DNA of 64,000 bases from Pogona vitticeps (taxonomy: Eukaryota > Chordata > Lepidosauria > Squamata > Agamidae), in NCBI RefSeq assembly GCF_051106095.1, contig NC_135783.1:311183322-311247321 (forward strand), in the 5' to 3' direction. Positions 36,353-49,002 of the stretch are shown piece by piece. The notes beneath the pieces were generated by a model. The model searched no databases. It was not told the origin of the DNA and saw only the letters and a program-made list of their open reading frames with translations. The first letter of the stretch is position 1, and each line of letters starts with the position of its first letter. Position numbers and translations under genes: made by a program.

Positions 36353-37143
36353 GATGTCTGCTGCTGTGCCTTGCCCGGAGAACCTGACACAATTTCAGCC
36401 TGTGACATCAGCTGAGGTCGACACGGTACTTGATCACTGTAGGGCCACCACCTCTTCATTAGATCCTTATCTGGCCTGGCTGATGAAAGCGGCTAGACCT
36501 GTAACAGTAGAATGGACTACTGCCATTACCGATGGGTCTTTTCTTGATGGCAGGGTGCCCTCAAGGAATCACTCATTAGACTGATTCAGAAACAGCCCAA
36601 CTTGGGAGTGAATGACATAAACAACATTGTCAATGTTCCTTTTATAAGGTGGAGAGAGTGGTGGCTGATCAGCTTCAGGCACTTTTGGAGGAGACCAATG
36701 CCCTCGATCCATTCCAGTCTGGGTTCAGGTTGTGTCATGGCATGGAGATGGCACTGGTCGCCCTGTAAGATGACCTTTTGAGGGAAACCAATAAGGGCAA
36801 AATGTCCTTGTTGGTCTTCCTCGACCTATCAGTGACCTTTGATACTGTAAACCATGGTATCCTCCTGGGGAGGCTTTCTGAGTTGGGGATTGGAGGTCAG
36901 GCCTTCGTGTGGCTCCGGTCCTTCCTGGAGGGCCATGTTCAGACAGTGTAGCTTGGGGAGATGTTGTCCACTCCCTGGACGCTTAACTGTGGAGTCTCAC
37001 AGCGCTCAGTCATCTCCCCAATGCTATTTAATATCTATATGAGGCCGCTGAGGGAGTTAATCAGGAGTGGCCTGGGTTGCCAGATGGGGAGTGTAGAAAT
37101 TAAACAAACAAACAAACAAACAAACAAATAAATAAATAAATAA
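36353..37143 (+). mobile_element. L2-type LINE reverse-transcriptase relic
   Basis: Frames read ITSAEVDTVLDHCRATTSSLDPYLAWLMKAAR-like text, then LVFLDLSVTFDTVNHGILLGRLSELGIGG (36810-36890) and SVISPMLFNIYMRPLREL, the order of an L2/CR1-group reverse transcriptase. Frame changes and stops are present. It jumps to an (AAAC)n(AAAT)n tail at 37103-37143, so most of the 3' part is deleted. Confidence 0.75.
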
Positions 37144-37974
37144 TCACCTGCTTTATGTGGTGTAGGTACACTAACAGGATTTCTCCAGAGAGAAGAGAAA
37201 CATGAAAAGGAAAATGTAATAACTAAATAAAAATTTCAGTCAGTGGGTTTAATTGAACTTACTTCAGGAAATGTGTAATGCATGCTTGAAGTTAATGTAA
37301 TAAAGGTATATTCAAATTCCACTATCTTTTTTTTAAAAAACAAAGGCCACCTTACTTACCCTTCCATAACGAGATGTTATGCTCAACTTTCAGGATACAG
37401 GTAGCAGCTATGGTTCTATTACTGTTTTTAGAGAAAACTCAGGGCATCTAATCTGGATTAAGTTCCTAATAAAGGGAGTGAGGTTCAATTACGGGTCACA
37501 ATATGCATCAGCCCCTGCTTTGCCCTCATCCCATGAATGCTAGTGCACATTGTACAGTATTTTCCAACATATACCTTTTATTCCTCTACTCCCTCATGGC
37601 CTTCTACTTACAACAGAAGCATCCATTCACCCACAATAAATGTGTAACTTAGAATGCATGCATGATACTAGTCTGTCAGCCCAATTTTGCCCATACCTTG
37701 TCAGAGGTGGAAGGTCAGAGCCCTCTCTTGCTTTACTCTTAACTTGTTCGAGTGTTTCTGTGTGACAGAAAGAAAGAAAAAGAGGGAATAGAGGAAAGCA
37801 TAAGTATTGTGTGTGAAAGAGAGTAAGTACTCTCTCCCCCATCACTCTGCCTGTAGTTGTTTTTATGTGCCTTCAAGGTGTCTCCAACTTATGTTGACCT
37901 ATGAATGGGCAATTTTACTTACCTTCTGACTATTGCCTCCTCGTAGGACTTCAAAGCACCAAGCGACCTAAGTT

Positions 37975-39236
37975 GTTAATGTTATTGTTGTTTTGTTGTT
38001 AAGTGGTGTCCAACTCTTCGTGATCCATGGACCAAAGGATGCCAGGCCCTCCTGTCTTCCACTGCCTCCTGGAGTTCGGTCAAATTCATGTTGGTTGCTT
38101 CGATGACACTGTCCCACCGTCTCATCCTCTGTCGTCCCCTTCTCCTCTTGCCTTCACACTTTCCCAATATCTGGGTCTTTTCCAGGGAGTCTTCTCTTCC
38201 CATGAGATGGCCAAAGTATTGGAGCCTCAGCTTCTGGATCTGTCCTTCCAGTGAGCACTCAGAGCTGATTTCCTTCAAAATTGATAGGTTTGTTCTCCTT
38301 GCAGTCCAGCACCACAATTCAAAAGCATTATTTCTTCGGCAGTCAGTCAGCCTTCCTTATGGTCCAGCTCTCACTTCTATACATTGCTACTGGAAAAAAC
38401 ATAGCTTTGACATATGCGGACTTTTGTTGGCAAGGTGATGTCTCTGCTTTTTAAGATGCTGTCGAGGTTTGTCATCGCTTTCCTCCCAAGAAGCAGGCGT
38501 CTTTTAATTTCGTGGCTGCTGTCACCATCTGCAGTGATCATGGAACCCAGGAAAGTAAAATCTGTCACTGCCTCCATATCTTCCCCTTCTATTTGCCAGG
38601 AGGTGAAGGGACCAGTGGCCGTGACCTTACATTTTTTTGCTGTTGAGCTTCAGACCATTTTTTGAGCTCTCCTCTTTCACCCTCATTAAGAAATTCTTTA
38701 ATTCCTCCTCACTTTCTGCCATCAGAGTGGTATCATCTGCATATCTGAGGTTGTTGACATTTCTTCTGGCAATCTTAATTCTGGCTTGGATTTCATCCAG
38801 TCCAGCCTTTTGCATGATGTATTCTGCATATGAGTTAAATAAGCTGGGGGACAAAATACATCCTTGTCGTACTCCTTTCCCAATTTTGAACCAATCAGTT
38901 GTTCCATAACCAGTTCTATCTTTTGCTTCCTGTCCCACATATAGATTTCTCAGTAGATAGATAAGGTGGTCAGGCACTCCCATTTCTTTAAGGACTTGCT
39001 ATAGCTTGTTGCGGTCGACACAGTCAAAGGCTTTTGCATAGTCAATGACGCAGAAGTAGATGTTTTTCTGGAACTCTCTGGCTTTCTCCATAATCCAGTG
39101 CATGTTAGCAATTTGGTCTCTAGTTCCTCTGCCCCTTCGAAATCCAGCTTGTACTTCTGGGAGTTCTCGGTCCACATACTACATACCTTGTAGGATTTTT
39201 ATCATAACCTTGCTAGCATGTGAAATGAGTGCATGT
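37975..39236 (-). mobile_element. BovB LINE, 5'-truncated
   Basis: Minus-strand frames, in order of the element: VDRELPEVQAGFRRGRGTRDQIANMHW-like text near 39170-39080, then WFKIGKGVRQGCILSPSLFN and RYADDTTLMAESEEEL (YADD catalytic box at 38743-38732), FLGSMITADG near 38550, and the C-terminal KLRLQYFGHLMGREDSLEKT (38230-38175). The 3' end matches the short BovB copy at 11912. Several frame changes separate these frames, so it is not functional. BovB is an RTE-clade LINE found in squamates and ruminants and known for horizontal transfer. Only the last 1.25 kb is present; the endonuclease is missing. Confidence 0.92.
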
Positions 39237-41104
39237 TAATGTAGCCTTTCCCAAAGGTGCATAGAAAGAATAATTATAAGAAATCGGTTTTAAAATGTAT
39301 TTCCACAGAGTAAAATAATTAGAAGGTTTATCTGTACAGGATGCCTGTGAATGTTCATGCATCCACCTTCCTTCTAATCAAATACTCCCAACAATTATCC
39401 TGCTTTTTAAAAGTATTAAACTTCTAAAATTGATTGGATAACATTGGAACTGCTATTTGCTTTTGAAAAACAGGCTGGATGATTCCAGTTTTATTTCCCA
39501 TAGAGTGAGTAAGCAAAGAAGTGACAATGGCATCTCTCGTCAAGAATCTTGCCTGTGGATGATAGCATTTTCAAAATGCAGAGTGCATTACCTTGGAAAG
39601 AAATTAAAAACCATGTTAATGTTGCCATCTGGGATTTTCTCCAAACTTTGAAGGTACTGTGCAGAGCAGAGTTTTGGGGCAGTGCTGATGAATGGGCAGT
39701 TCAGTTTGAGAACGGTAAGTCAGGATTGTTTTTTTCCTCCTTATTTAAGAAAAATTATTTCCAGATCCTTTATTTTGTTTAATAAAAGATGAAAGAAAAG
39801 GAGAGCATAAAGAGATGGAATTAGCTTTTTATTTTTTGCTCGGTTCTGTTTTGTTGCTGTGTCAGCCTTATAACAAATAAGACTTCAGATCCCCAGAGAT
39901 GAGAGCTTATGTTTAAGTATTAATATCCTTGATATATAAACGTACACAACATTATGGGTCTTTCTTTCCCTTCTTTACAATATATATATCCTTAATAATA
40001 TCACCCTACAAGCCCAGAGTGCCAAATAAGATCATCTCATTAAATAGATATTTTTGCTAATTAGCATTTATTATTTCCTCTTTGTCTCAACAACCTTTTC
40101 CTGGGCAGATTTTCTTTCATTAGGATTCTTATACCCACTAATGCAAAGCCTTGAATTTGATGCTTGCTTTGATTCTTGCTCGCTCCTCTTTAATGATATA
40201 CTTACAATTATTGAAAAGACCTTGCAAAGATAAGGGGGAAAAATTGCCACATTGCTAGAATAATTTGGACAGTATGCATTAATTTCATTTAACCTCTAGA
40301 CTCAATTAACAAACACCAGAGAAAATTCTGTTAATCGTGATTTTCTTTTTCCCATTGCCTTGACCATCATCATTAGATTTTTCACAGACAGTTTTTGCTG
40401 ATCTAAAACCCTTATCCAGCTGGCCAAACCTTTTACTGGATCCTTCCACATCCACGGCCATAATTTGGAATCATTAGTTTTCTGGATTACCATCCTCCAA
40501 AGCCACCAACCAGACAGACTGGCTAGGGAATTCTGGAATTTATAGTCCAAAAAAATAATTTTTACAAGGTTGAGTCATGGCTACACAGTCCCAGTCTTGC
40601 CAATTGCTACCATGGGAAAAGTGGTAGTATATGAGTCCCTGAACTAGCAATAAGACCTGACTTATGTACAATCATGAAACCAAGCCGTAGAGAGCAGATT
40701 ACTTTCCTAGGTAGCAAACTACCAGGGGATCTGCCCAACAGAGTCACAAAACAAGTGGCAGGAGATTTAAGAGGCCAGTGTTCGTATTGCTGTAGCAGAA
40801 GAGGATAGAGGTGCAGTTTCTAGCCACATCTCTAGTTTCTGGAATGCATCATATATGAAACTTCTCAATCTGTCTCAAACTATTAGTTTGGAACTTGAGC
40901 AGCCACTGTGTAGCTGCTGCCACAACCCATTGTGATTCTTGAAGCAGAATCATGTGGACTAGGGAGAAAACATGTTGCATTTAGTTGAAGGAGGCCAGGA
41001 ATGCTGGGTCACTGCCTCCAAAAAGACACGGACTGGTGTGTGAGCGGCTACACTGACTTGCAACATATGGACCACATTCCTCTTCCTGCCTGAAAAGACT
41101 GAAA
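39237..41104. other. Unique DNA with possible conserved island
   Basis: The part from about 39970 to 40290 is free of repeats with ttgctaattagcatttatta-type AT cores and could be conserved non-coding DNA. At 40478-40565 there is a degraded hAT-type fragment (gggaattctggaatttatag). No exon was supported. Confidence 0.35.
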
Positions 41105-41370
41105 TGTGTTATGAAAGCCATCTCCACAGATTTGAAGGGCTGCCACAGAGGGTGGAACAGGCTTGCTTTCTGTGCCCCAGAGGTAACACCCGAACCAATA
41201 GGTTTAAAGTACATGAAAGGAAATTTCGACTAAACATTAGGGAGACCTTCCTGAGATTAAGAATGTTTTAACAGTCGAATGGACTACCTTGGAAAGTGAC
41301 AGGTTCTCATTCACTGGATGTTTTTAAAGAGAGATTGAATGTCTGAGGTGCTTTAACTTGGATTTGTTTC
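41105..41370 (+). mobile_element. CR1-like LINE 3' fragment
   Basis: The translation NRFKVHERKFRLNIRETFLRLR, then SLDVFKERLNV, corresponds to the end of a CR1-type open frame. The DNA is the familiar ttccgactaaacatcagga-type repeat. Confidence 0.6.
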
Positions 41371-42084
41371 ATTTGTATGGTTTGTAATTTGTGTGAACAT
41401 TCTGGACCACGTCAGTCTTACACTTAGTCCCTGAATAGGGAAATGGAGCTCGTATCAAGATGTAGAAAGCAAGCAACATTTTACACCCTGCACAAGAAAG
41501 TTTTTTTTATATATATAGCCCATGTATCAGCTATTAGGTGCTATGTCAGACTAGGAATAGCATATCAGCTGACATAAACACCAAATAGCTAGGTATGAGT
41601 AGTGGAACTTTTGCTGCATCATTGCTCCAGTTCCTTTCAGCCTGACTCCTCAGTTCAGGCCCTGCCTCAAACTTACTTTGCCTCTATAGTTTTACACATC
41701 TGGAGATCTGTCTCAGCTTTCAGCATGCATACAGAGATGCACACATGTGGATATATACATGCACATACGATTTTCTCCAGTCCTACCAAGACTTGTTAAT
41801 CTACAATTTTTTGCATGTTTGCTTGTGGGTGACCCAGCATGGAGATCTCAAAAGAGCTCCATCTAGGTGGGAGGTCTCTCCTCACTGACGGTAGTGTGAC
41901 CAGCAATGATAATATGGGACACCTGACAGTGCTGTGTTTTGAAGGAGAAAAATAGATGTTCCTTCCAGCTGTTCCAAGTATAAACATGGATTTTAAAGGG
42001 AAGTTGTGGGTAATTGATATCTAGTTTATGGGGGAAACTGGAAGATGAATTCAACTTCTTTATCATGTTCCTAGGAATGAAGGT

Positions 42085-42285
42085 AAGAACATAAGAAGCT
42101 GCCTAGCCCTGAGTGAGACCATTGATCCATCTCATAGCCCAAGGTGTCACCTATGACTGTCAGCAGCTTTACAGACTTTCAGGCAGGAATTTTTCCAGGG
42201 CTTCCTGAAGATGCCGTGGATTGTATCTCAGACCTGCATGCAAAGTATGTCCTCTATTACTGAGCTATGTCTTTCCCCAGTACTC
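42085..42285 (-). mobile_element. tRNA-derived SINE with CR1-like end
   Basis: On the minus strand: agacatagctcagtaatag (A box like TAGCTCAGTGGTAGAGC), gagatacaatccacgg (B box), body, and a 3' end gcagcttcttatgttctta shared with CR1 LINE ends. This is typical of a SINE mobilised by CR1 machinery. Confidence 0.75.
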
Positions 42286-42495
42286 CAAGATGTCTGCATT
42301 GCTTTTCAGTGCTTCCATTTGTAAGAGACTTGGGATTGTTCAGAATGATTTTTCAGGCATATCTCTCCCCAAGTGGCTCTGTAAAAGCTGAAGGAATTGT
42401 ATATAGGGGGAAACAGTTTAACTGAGTCTTGTCTAATCGTGCCTCCAAGTGTTAACGGAAATTATTATGAGCTCCTAACTTTGGAAATTCTAGAG

Positions 42496-42660
42496 CCTAT
42501 TTGGTGTAGTAGTGAACATAGTGATGAACTATAAGTCAAAGGATTTGGGTTCAATTCCTTGCTTAATTATGGAAACTCATTGGGGCAATGGTAAACAACT
42601 GGTTAAATATTATACATAACTTGATAACCTTCTTATGGTAGCTGTAAGTTGGAAGCAATG
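42496..42660 (+). mobile_element. tRNA-derived SINE
   Basis: Tttggtgtagtagtgaacat, aaggatttgggttcaattcc (B box), then a body ending tagctgtaagttggaagcaatgac. It is degraded. Confidence 0.55.
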
Positions 42661-43041
42661 ACAAAAACTTTTGCATATGGGCCAGAAAGGTGGGAAGATG
42701 ATTAATTATTTCATCCTCCACCTGGCTAGAGTAGTTGGGATCATGAGGAAAGGTGAATTAACCTTGTTGTTAAGGAACTTAGAGAGATGTGAAAAAGATA
42801 GATGCAGACAGCATACTTGGGACTTAAATGAAGCTCTGGAAGATTTCAGGGCATATTTTGGGAGTGTGAATGCTGTCAACTACCAGCGATGCTCAACTTC
42901 AAATAAATGTAAAGACAACAAAATGGCATGTCTTCATTCAAAGGAGACAGAGACAGAGTAAGAACTGCAACCCTCTGAAGCCTCTTTCTTTAGAGAACTG
43001 GGTTCTGCATAACTATATGTTTTATGAAGTATGTTCTTTCT

Positions 43042-43271
43042 GTATTCGTGAAGGCTTTCATGGCCGGGATCTAATGGTTGTTGTGGGTTTTTCGGGCTCT
43101 TTGGCCATGTTCTGAAAATTGTTCTTCCTAACGTTTTGCCAGTCTCTGTGGCCGGCATCTTCAGAGGAAGATGCCAGCCTCTGAAGATGCCGGCCACAGA
43201 GACTGGCGAAATGTTAAGAAGAACAACCTTCAGAACACGGCCAAAAAGCCCAAAAACCCACAACAATCATG
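43042..43271. mobile_element. Inverted Penelope-like repeat, family A, copy 4
   Basis: Framed by the exact 10-bp repeat TGTTCTTTCT (43032-43041 and 43272-43281). It starts GTATTCGTGAAGGCTTTC like copy 1, then two head-to-head arms separated by only about 10 bases (centre near 43172). Both arms share gtggccggcatcttcag, which differs from other copies. No coding content. Confidence 0.8.
43177..43219 (+). ncRNA. Hammerhead-like motif, right arm of copy 4
   Basis: CUGAAGA (43181-43187), extra U, stem II GCCGG with CUGGC, intact GAAA (43208-43211), AUGU and U17 at 43215. Stem I is weak (GCCU against AAGA). The left arm has lost G12. Confidence 0.45.
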
Positions 43272-44202
43272 TGTTCTTTCTATTGTTTGTTCTTACTTAA
43301 CTCTCTTGGTGTTCTTTCTTTGAAATCTTTAAATGTTATTAACTCAGAAAAATCTGAAGAACAATTTTTAAATGTTCTCAACATTTTATTAGACCTTGTA
43401 AGGCCAGGATGAGTGGAATCTGTTAGCCATAGTTTGAAAATTATATTCCAAAATTATCTAAGGGACGGTGAAATGGATTCCATCCCTTGTGGAAAAATAA
43501 TGCTGGTAGCTCTTTTGCCTCAACATATTTTAATAGACAGATTCAACCCAGTCAAAAGGTTTGCTGGCTCTAACACTATTCAGAAGGCATGGAGCAACAA
43601 AAATAAAGCAAATCATAATAGTCATTGTATTTGCAAAGCCAGGAGTTCATTTCTGAAAGCAGAGCAGCTGCAAAGTCAATTCACTATTCTATATTCCATG
43701 CATTTTCAGTTGGTTGTTGTATTACAGTGCTTCACGAGAATGAAGCCGCAGTCCAGCTGATGAATAGTAATGGAGCAGCATGAAGTAAGAAGATCTTCAG
43801 CCTTCTGGATCTATCTATGCATTAAGGCGCAGGTATTTGGACTTCTAATACACAAGAAAATCCATTCACTTGCTCCGAATGGAATATACCTTAAACAAAT
43901 GCTAGAGATAGCTTGCTGGTCTCAGAGGAAATGAGTGATTATGGTAACTAAATAATTAGAATTGGGAATTTGTGGACATTTTTATTAATCTTCGATTAGT
44001 TTAAAATGAGAAGAGAAAATAAAAAGAAACTTCTACTCCCAGAGGTTTCTCTGTATATTGTACAAAATCACAGTGGCTGCAGTGAATAGACAAAGTTGAT
44101 GCTCTGTTAAACATCCACCATCAGGATTGTTATATATCATTAATATATATCTAATAAAATCATAGCTATATAGCAATGTGAAATATTTTACTCCCCCAAC
44201 CA

Positions 44203-44410
44203 TGAGTTCCTGAATGAGACAGATTATTTAGATCAATTTCAGTCTGGTTTCAGGCCTGATTATTGGATAGAAATTGCTTTGGTTGCTTTGGTGAATAGCC
44301 GATGCTGAGACTTAGACATGAGGGCTGTGTCTCCATCAGTCCTGCTTGACCTCTCAGCAGCTTTTGATATTGCCAACTGTGGTATCCTTCTGGGCTGTCC
44401 CTATGCCGAT
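44203..44410 (+). mobile_element. L2-type LINE reverse-transcriptase fragment
   Basis: Interrupted translation LDQFQSGFRPDYWIEIALVALV, then SVLLDLSAAFDIANCGILL, is the same motif as at 36.8 kb. It is short and broken. Confidence 0.65.
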
Positions 44411-44869
44411 GAGGTTTGTAGGCACTGTTTTGTAATGGTCAATACCCTTCAAATTTTAATCCAAACCCCAAATCTTATTTTGGAGATAGGATTCAGCACT
44501 TTGAATAGCTCCTGTAAAGATTAGCCTACAATCCAGAATTGCTTCACTGCCCCCATGCAATAGGGGCCACCCGTTTCCATTGGCCTCTCCCCAAGTCCAA
44601 GGCTCTAGGTTTGTGAGCCAGCTTAGCTCCAAAGGATTCTTGTGCTCCAAAGTCCTGAGTAGCAAATCCCACTCTCTTGATCCCTTGAGCTTTCACTGGG
44701 ACTACTAGATTTCTCTTGCTTTCCAAGATATCCTTGCAATTTTCCCAAAATTGTTTCCATGTAACCAGGTTCAGGTGGACAGTAGATAGTAGGTAAAAAC
44801 ATCCATCACCTCCAGTCAATTTGTTCCATGGGCAAGAAGCAAAATAAAAAAGGTGTATATATTCTTAAG

Positions 44870-45254
44870 TACAGTGGTGCCCTGCATGGTGACGTTAATC
44901 CAGGATTAACGTCGCTATCTGGAAACATCACTATACGGAAGGGAAAATCCCATAGGAATGCATTAAACTCCCCATCCGGCGACCATTTTTGCCACCTCAG
45001 TAAGCGAGGGCAGAGCGCGAAAACGCTGTGGGCGGCCATTTTCTGCACCTGGCGGCCACTTTGGAACCGCCGATCAGCTGTTTCCCTAACATCGCAATGC
45101 GAAGATCGGTAAGCGAAATGCTTACCGATCATCACAATGCGATGTTTTCCCTATCCAAAACATCACAACGTGATCGCATTAGCGATCGCAAAAAACACGT
45201 CGCTATGCAGATTTGTTGTTAAACGGTGCGCTCGTTAAGCAAGGCACCGCTGTA
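44870..45254. mobile_element. Tigger-like MITE
   Basis: TACAGTGGTGCC and GGCACCGCTGTA form 12-bp inverted ends, with one mismatch, at TA. The inside (gttaatccaggattaacgtc, agcgatcgcaaaaaacacg) resembles the copy at 14535. There is no transposase. Confidence 0.85.
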
Positions 45255-46720
45255 ACTGGATATACATTGGGATCCAAGTCCCTGTGGGCTGGCACCATCT
45301 GAGTGGAAAAGAACAACTTGCTGCCTCTTTCCCCATCCAGTGGCAAAGTTGTCCCAAGACAATGTGTTGCCTTGGGTGGATTAGAAAACTAATGGCCCAC
45401 CTTCACCAACATTTAAGTGCATGAATAATATGCAAAGCCATCCAAGTTCTTTTGCCAAAGCGGCAGGAAATCCCTCAAACATTTTTTTTCTAGCAAGAAT
45501 ATGAAATATGCAATCATAAATAAATTGCGGCCATTTCATCATACCAAAATCTTTTTGCCTGTGATGTCCCCTCATTTTGCCTAATGGTAGGAATGATCCT
45601 GGCTGATGCAGCCAGATTCTGTATGCCTCTCCGTGTTCCATCCCTCATCAGGTTTCTACCTAACTTCCTTTGGTTCTTCAAGAACTGAATCCTGTTTTTG
45701 TCTTTTGGGTTCTCAAGAGAGTTAGCATATAAAGACTTTGTGGATTTCAGCTTTCAAAATATACAAAGAAAAGCTCAAAACTGGATATTTTTTAAAAAAT
45801 TGAAATTCAAAATTAATATTTGCAAATTTTATTTATCCATATTAGCTCTTTTGTTATACCAAAATGAAATGTATCTTTGGATTAAGTAGACATATTCGTT
45901 ATTAAATATTAAATCTTCGTTCTTCTAACTGAATATCTGCATATTTCAAGCAAGTTGAATCAGAACAGCTTCTCAGGTTAATATCTGTTTTAACAAAGAC
46001 ATTCCTAGTATCACCTCATTTAATTACGTTGACTTTTGCCAATTTGTAATCACATGCCACTTGCGCGACACCATTCAATATGCTCATTTTACTTTCTATT
46101 TCCTCTATAACAGCTAAGCATTATAAGATGCTGACATTTTATCACAACTTGGTCATCAAACTTTGTTTATTGCTGAAATCAATGGATCTGTCTATCAAAG
46201 GGGGAGAGAGCTTGATGAAAATGTGTGCAAAGTTAACAGGTTGTGTAATGTGAATGCTGGAATATACTGTAGAGATGTGATGAATGAATGAGGAACTGGG
46301 ACTTTAACATGTGACCCAGATGCTTCTAATCAAATTCTTGTTTCATTTTCAGATCAATCCAAGATAGACATATTGAAAGACATACCCAGCATTTTGCTTG
46401 AAAGTTGCTAAGGGATATGCTATAAACATTTCATTTGGAATATGAGCATTCAGAAACATTATGAAATTGCTGTCTTAGTGGGAAAAATGCTTAAGTTTTC
46501 TGCTTATGTTTTTTGAAGAATAGGATTTCATTTTGAGCAATCAGCAATAGCAACCTACACTTTTTATTTCTTATTACATGAACAAGTATTTTAACTTCCT
46601 GCATTTTAACAGTTTTAACATGTCTTGGTCTTTGTCCTTTCATTCAAGTATTTCGTCATTGGTCAAGCTTTCAGTTCAACAAGTTAGCGCAAAAAAGAGG
46701 GCAGGGAAGACTCACAACAT
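45255..46720. other. Unique DNA, no gene seen
   Basis: The 86-codon minus-strand frame at 45381-45641 was not recognised. The part at 46000-46260 is repeat-free and may be conserved non-coding DNA. Confidence 0.35.
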
Positions 46721-46724
46721 CCGG

Positions 46725-46800
46725 GAGAGTGAATTTTGTTCCACAAAAGCTCACACTAAAATGAAACTGTTAGTATCTGAAGTTCTCTAATATTTTGCCT
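46725..46800 (+). mobile_element. Penelope-like repeat, family B, fragment
   Basis: Ttttgttccacaaaagctcacactaaaatg, then aactgttagtatctgaagtt, is a degraded form of the family B ribozyme 3' half and tail. Confidence 0.4.
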
Positions 46801-48010
46801 TGCTTTCCATTTCCTTTCTCTGACATGCTGAGAAAGACTAATACTGGTACTCTGGAAATTTTCAGTTCAGACTCAAATTGATTTTTTTCCCTTATTACAC
46901 ACTTCATCTTAGTAAAAGTTGTAAAAAGAAAGAAAAAGCACAGTGATTAAAAATAATTGATCCATTGGTATATTGTTAAGGAAGCTATTCATGAAGGCAT
47001 CAATAACATCACATAGTCAGCTGAGACACACATGTTATTTGCTCTAAACTGGCCAAAGTCTAAGCAGATGTGACAGCAGTAAAGTCAAAAGTAGAGATCT
47101 CAGGAAAAAGTGAAGTGGTTGGCAGAAGATACATTACAGCTAATGGAGTAGAGACAAAAATGAGCATATAAAGGAACATAAAGTACAGAGAACTATATAG
47201 AACTGTGAAATAAAATCAGTACACTCAAATAAAAATTGTGATCTGAATAATGTACAGAAATAGAAAACCTAGAGACAATCCCCAACACTTTTTTAATACA
47301 TAAGGAGGAGGCAGGTATATTCGAAAAATAACTAACTCCACTACTGATAAATAAGGACAATTCTCTGTCATTTAATGGCTAGTCACTTCTTTTGGTCAGC
47401 TATCTTCAAACACCTCTTTAATGTACTCACTCTACATTATGACTAATGTTAAAACCATAATCGATAAAACATACAAAATGTGTGAAGCAAGGGCAGGAGA
47501 CATGCACTTTGTATTTTGAGTCAGGGAATCACTATAGATATACTTTGAGTGAGTACACACAATGTGTGAACACTTACGGCCCTAGGTCTTTGCAAAGGTA
47601 GGTGGTAGATTATAGAACAGCAGCACTCACACCTATAAACCTATACACATCTGTTTGTTGGCTGCTCTCTGCTTCGGGTCTCACTCTTCCCAGCCTAGCC
47701 CAAAGGTTGTTCTCTTCCATGCTGTGGCTTGACTTTCTATGCTTCTCAATTTGTTTCATGAATTATAGAGTAAGGAATGCCCTCTGTAAAGAACAGTGCA
47801 AAGATGCCCAGCATTGTTTCTCTGGTTTCATCCCTTTTTGGCCTTGTTCATTCCCTGTAGTGACCTGTCTGTGGATGTGTTCGCCACGTCCTTCCATCTT
47901 TGCATGATATCAATATCTCCACTTTGCCTTTTTTGAATAGAATCGGTGGAGTATTCACTTGTTGTTCTCATTCCTTCGCCCCTTGGACACTCATGGCCAC
48001 TGGGTGCATA
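46801..48010. other. Unique DNA, no gene seen
   Basis: Nothing recognised. The 101-codon frame at 47602-47907 has no familiar features. Confidence 0.4.
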
Positions 48011-48036
48011 TCATCATCATCATCATCATCATCATC
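48011..48036. repeat. (ATC)n microsatellite
   Basis: Eight to nine ATC units at the left edge of the L2-type end. Confidence 0.95.
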
Positions 48037-48037
48037 A

Positions 48038-48514
48038 AACTGCAGAGATGAAAGAGACCTTATGGCTCATCAAATCCACCTACTGGCTAAGGAGGCACAA
48101 CGGTTTAGGACCTCGATATTTGGCGGAACGCCTCCTCCCACCAAGATCTACCCGGATCACCCGCACGAGTCAGGAGGTGAGGCTGAGGAGCCTGACACCG
48201 AGAGAGGCCCGGAAGGAGAAAACACGAAACCAGGCCTTCTCGGCGGTGGCTCCTCGCCTCTGGAACAATTCGCGCGGCCCCCACGCTGGGCACCTTTAAA
48301 ACCCAACTAAAAACATGGTTATTTATCCAGGCCTTCCCTCCAGCCAATTCTTGATTTCTCTCTTACTTTTCCTTCTTTATTTTACTGCTGTTGCTGTTTG
48401 ATTATTATGTATTTGTCTATGTTTTTATTATCTGATTTTATATTGGAAGCCGCCTAGAGTGGTCCGGTGGGCCAGATAGGCGGGGTATAAATCAAATAAA
48501 TAAATAAATAAAAC
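48038..48514 (+). mobile_element. L2-type LINE 3' end
   Basis: The translation NGLGPRYLAERLLPPRSTRI, then AFSAVAPRLWNNSRG and LKPN, matches the end of an L2-type open frame. The untranslated end gtccggtgggccagataggcg plus (AAAT)n is the usual terminus. This copy is fairly young-looking, with long readable frames in two registers. Confidence 0.8.
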
Positions 48515-49002
48515 CTTCTTGAACACCCAACCTCTGGCTTTGCAGCTGGATACCTAAAACACTGAGCTATCCAGCAGTTCATATATTCCATGTGTGCCTG
48601 GATATGTTTCCAGGAGTTGCTGTTAAATGTTATAAGGAAACAATATATTCAGGTTTGGAACAATTTTCTGCAGGTCTCTTCATCTTTATGCACTGTAATC
48701 ACGTCCACAGATTCTGCAAGAGCCATAGTAGAGCTTCCTCTAAAGCACACTGTTGTCATTTTGCAGCACTTCCAAGGGAGTGGGGGCAGGGAGGAACTCC
48801 AGGAATAGCCTCATATACCGAGTTGCTATTTTCACGTATCCCTGCTTCAAATCCCAGAGGGATTAACGATGTAGTGTTGTAGTAGGGAGCAAAGGAGTGG
48901 GGAAAAGGTACAGATGATTCCTGAAAAGGGTGGAATTCTCTACCACTTACTTTTGATGGGGATGCCTTGAATTTGTTCTCTAGTAATGCCTGTCTCTTTC
49001 AG

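Noticed and set aside
39525-39714. Possible exon ending at a strong donor (aacg|gtaagt)
   Set aside because: The open phase is only about 190 bases, no convincing acceptor was found, and the peptide was not recognised.
42085-42285. tRNA-like gene on the minus strand
   Set aside because: A and B boxes are present, but the rest is a SINE body with a CR1-type end and the tRNA fold is not complete.
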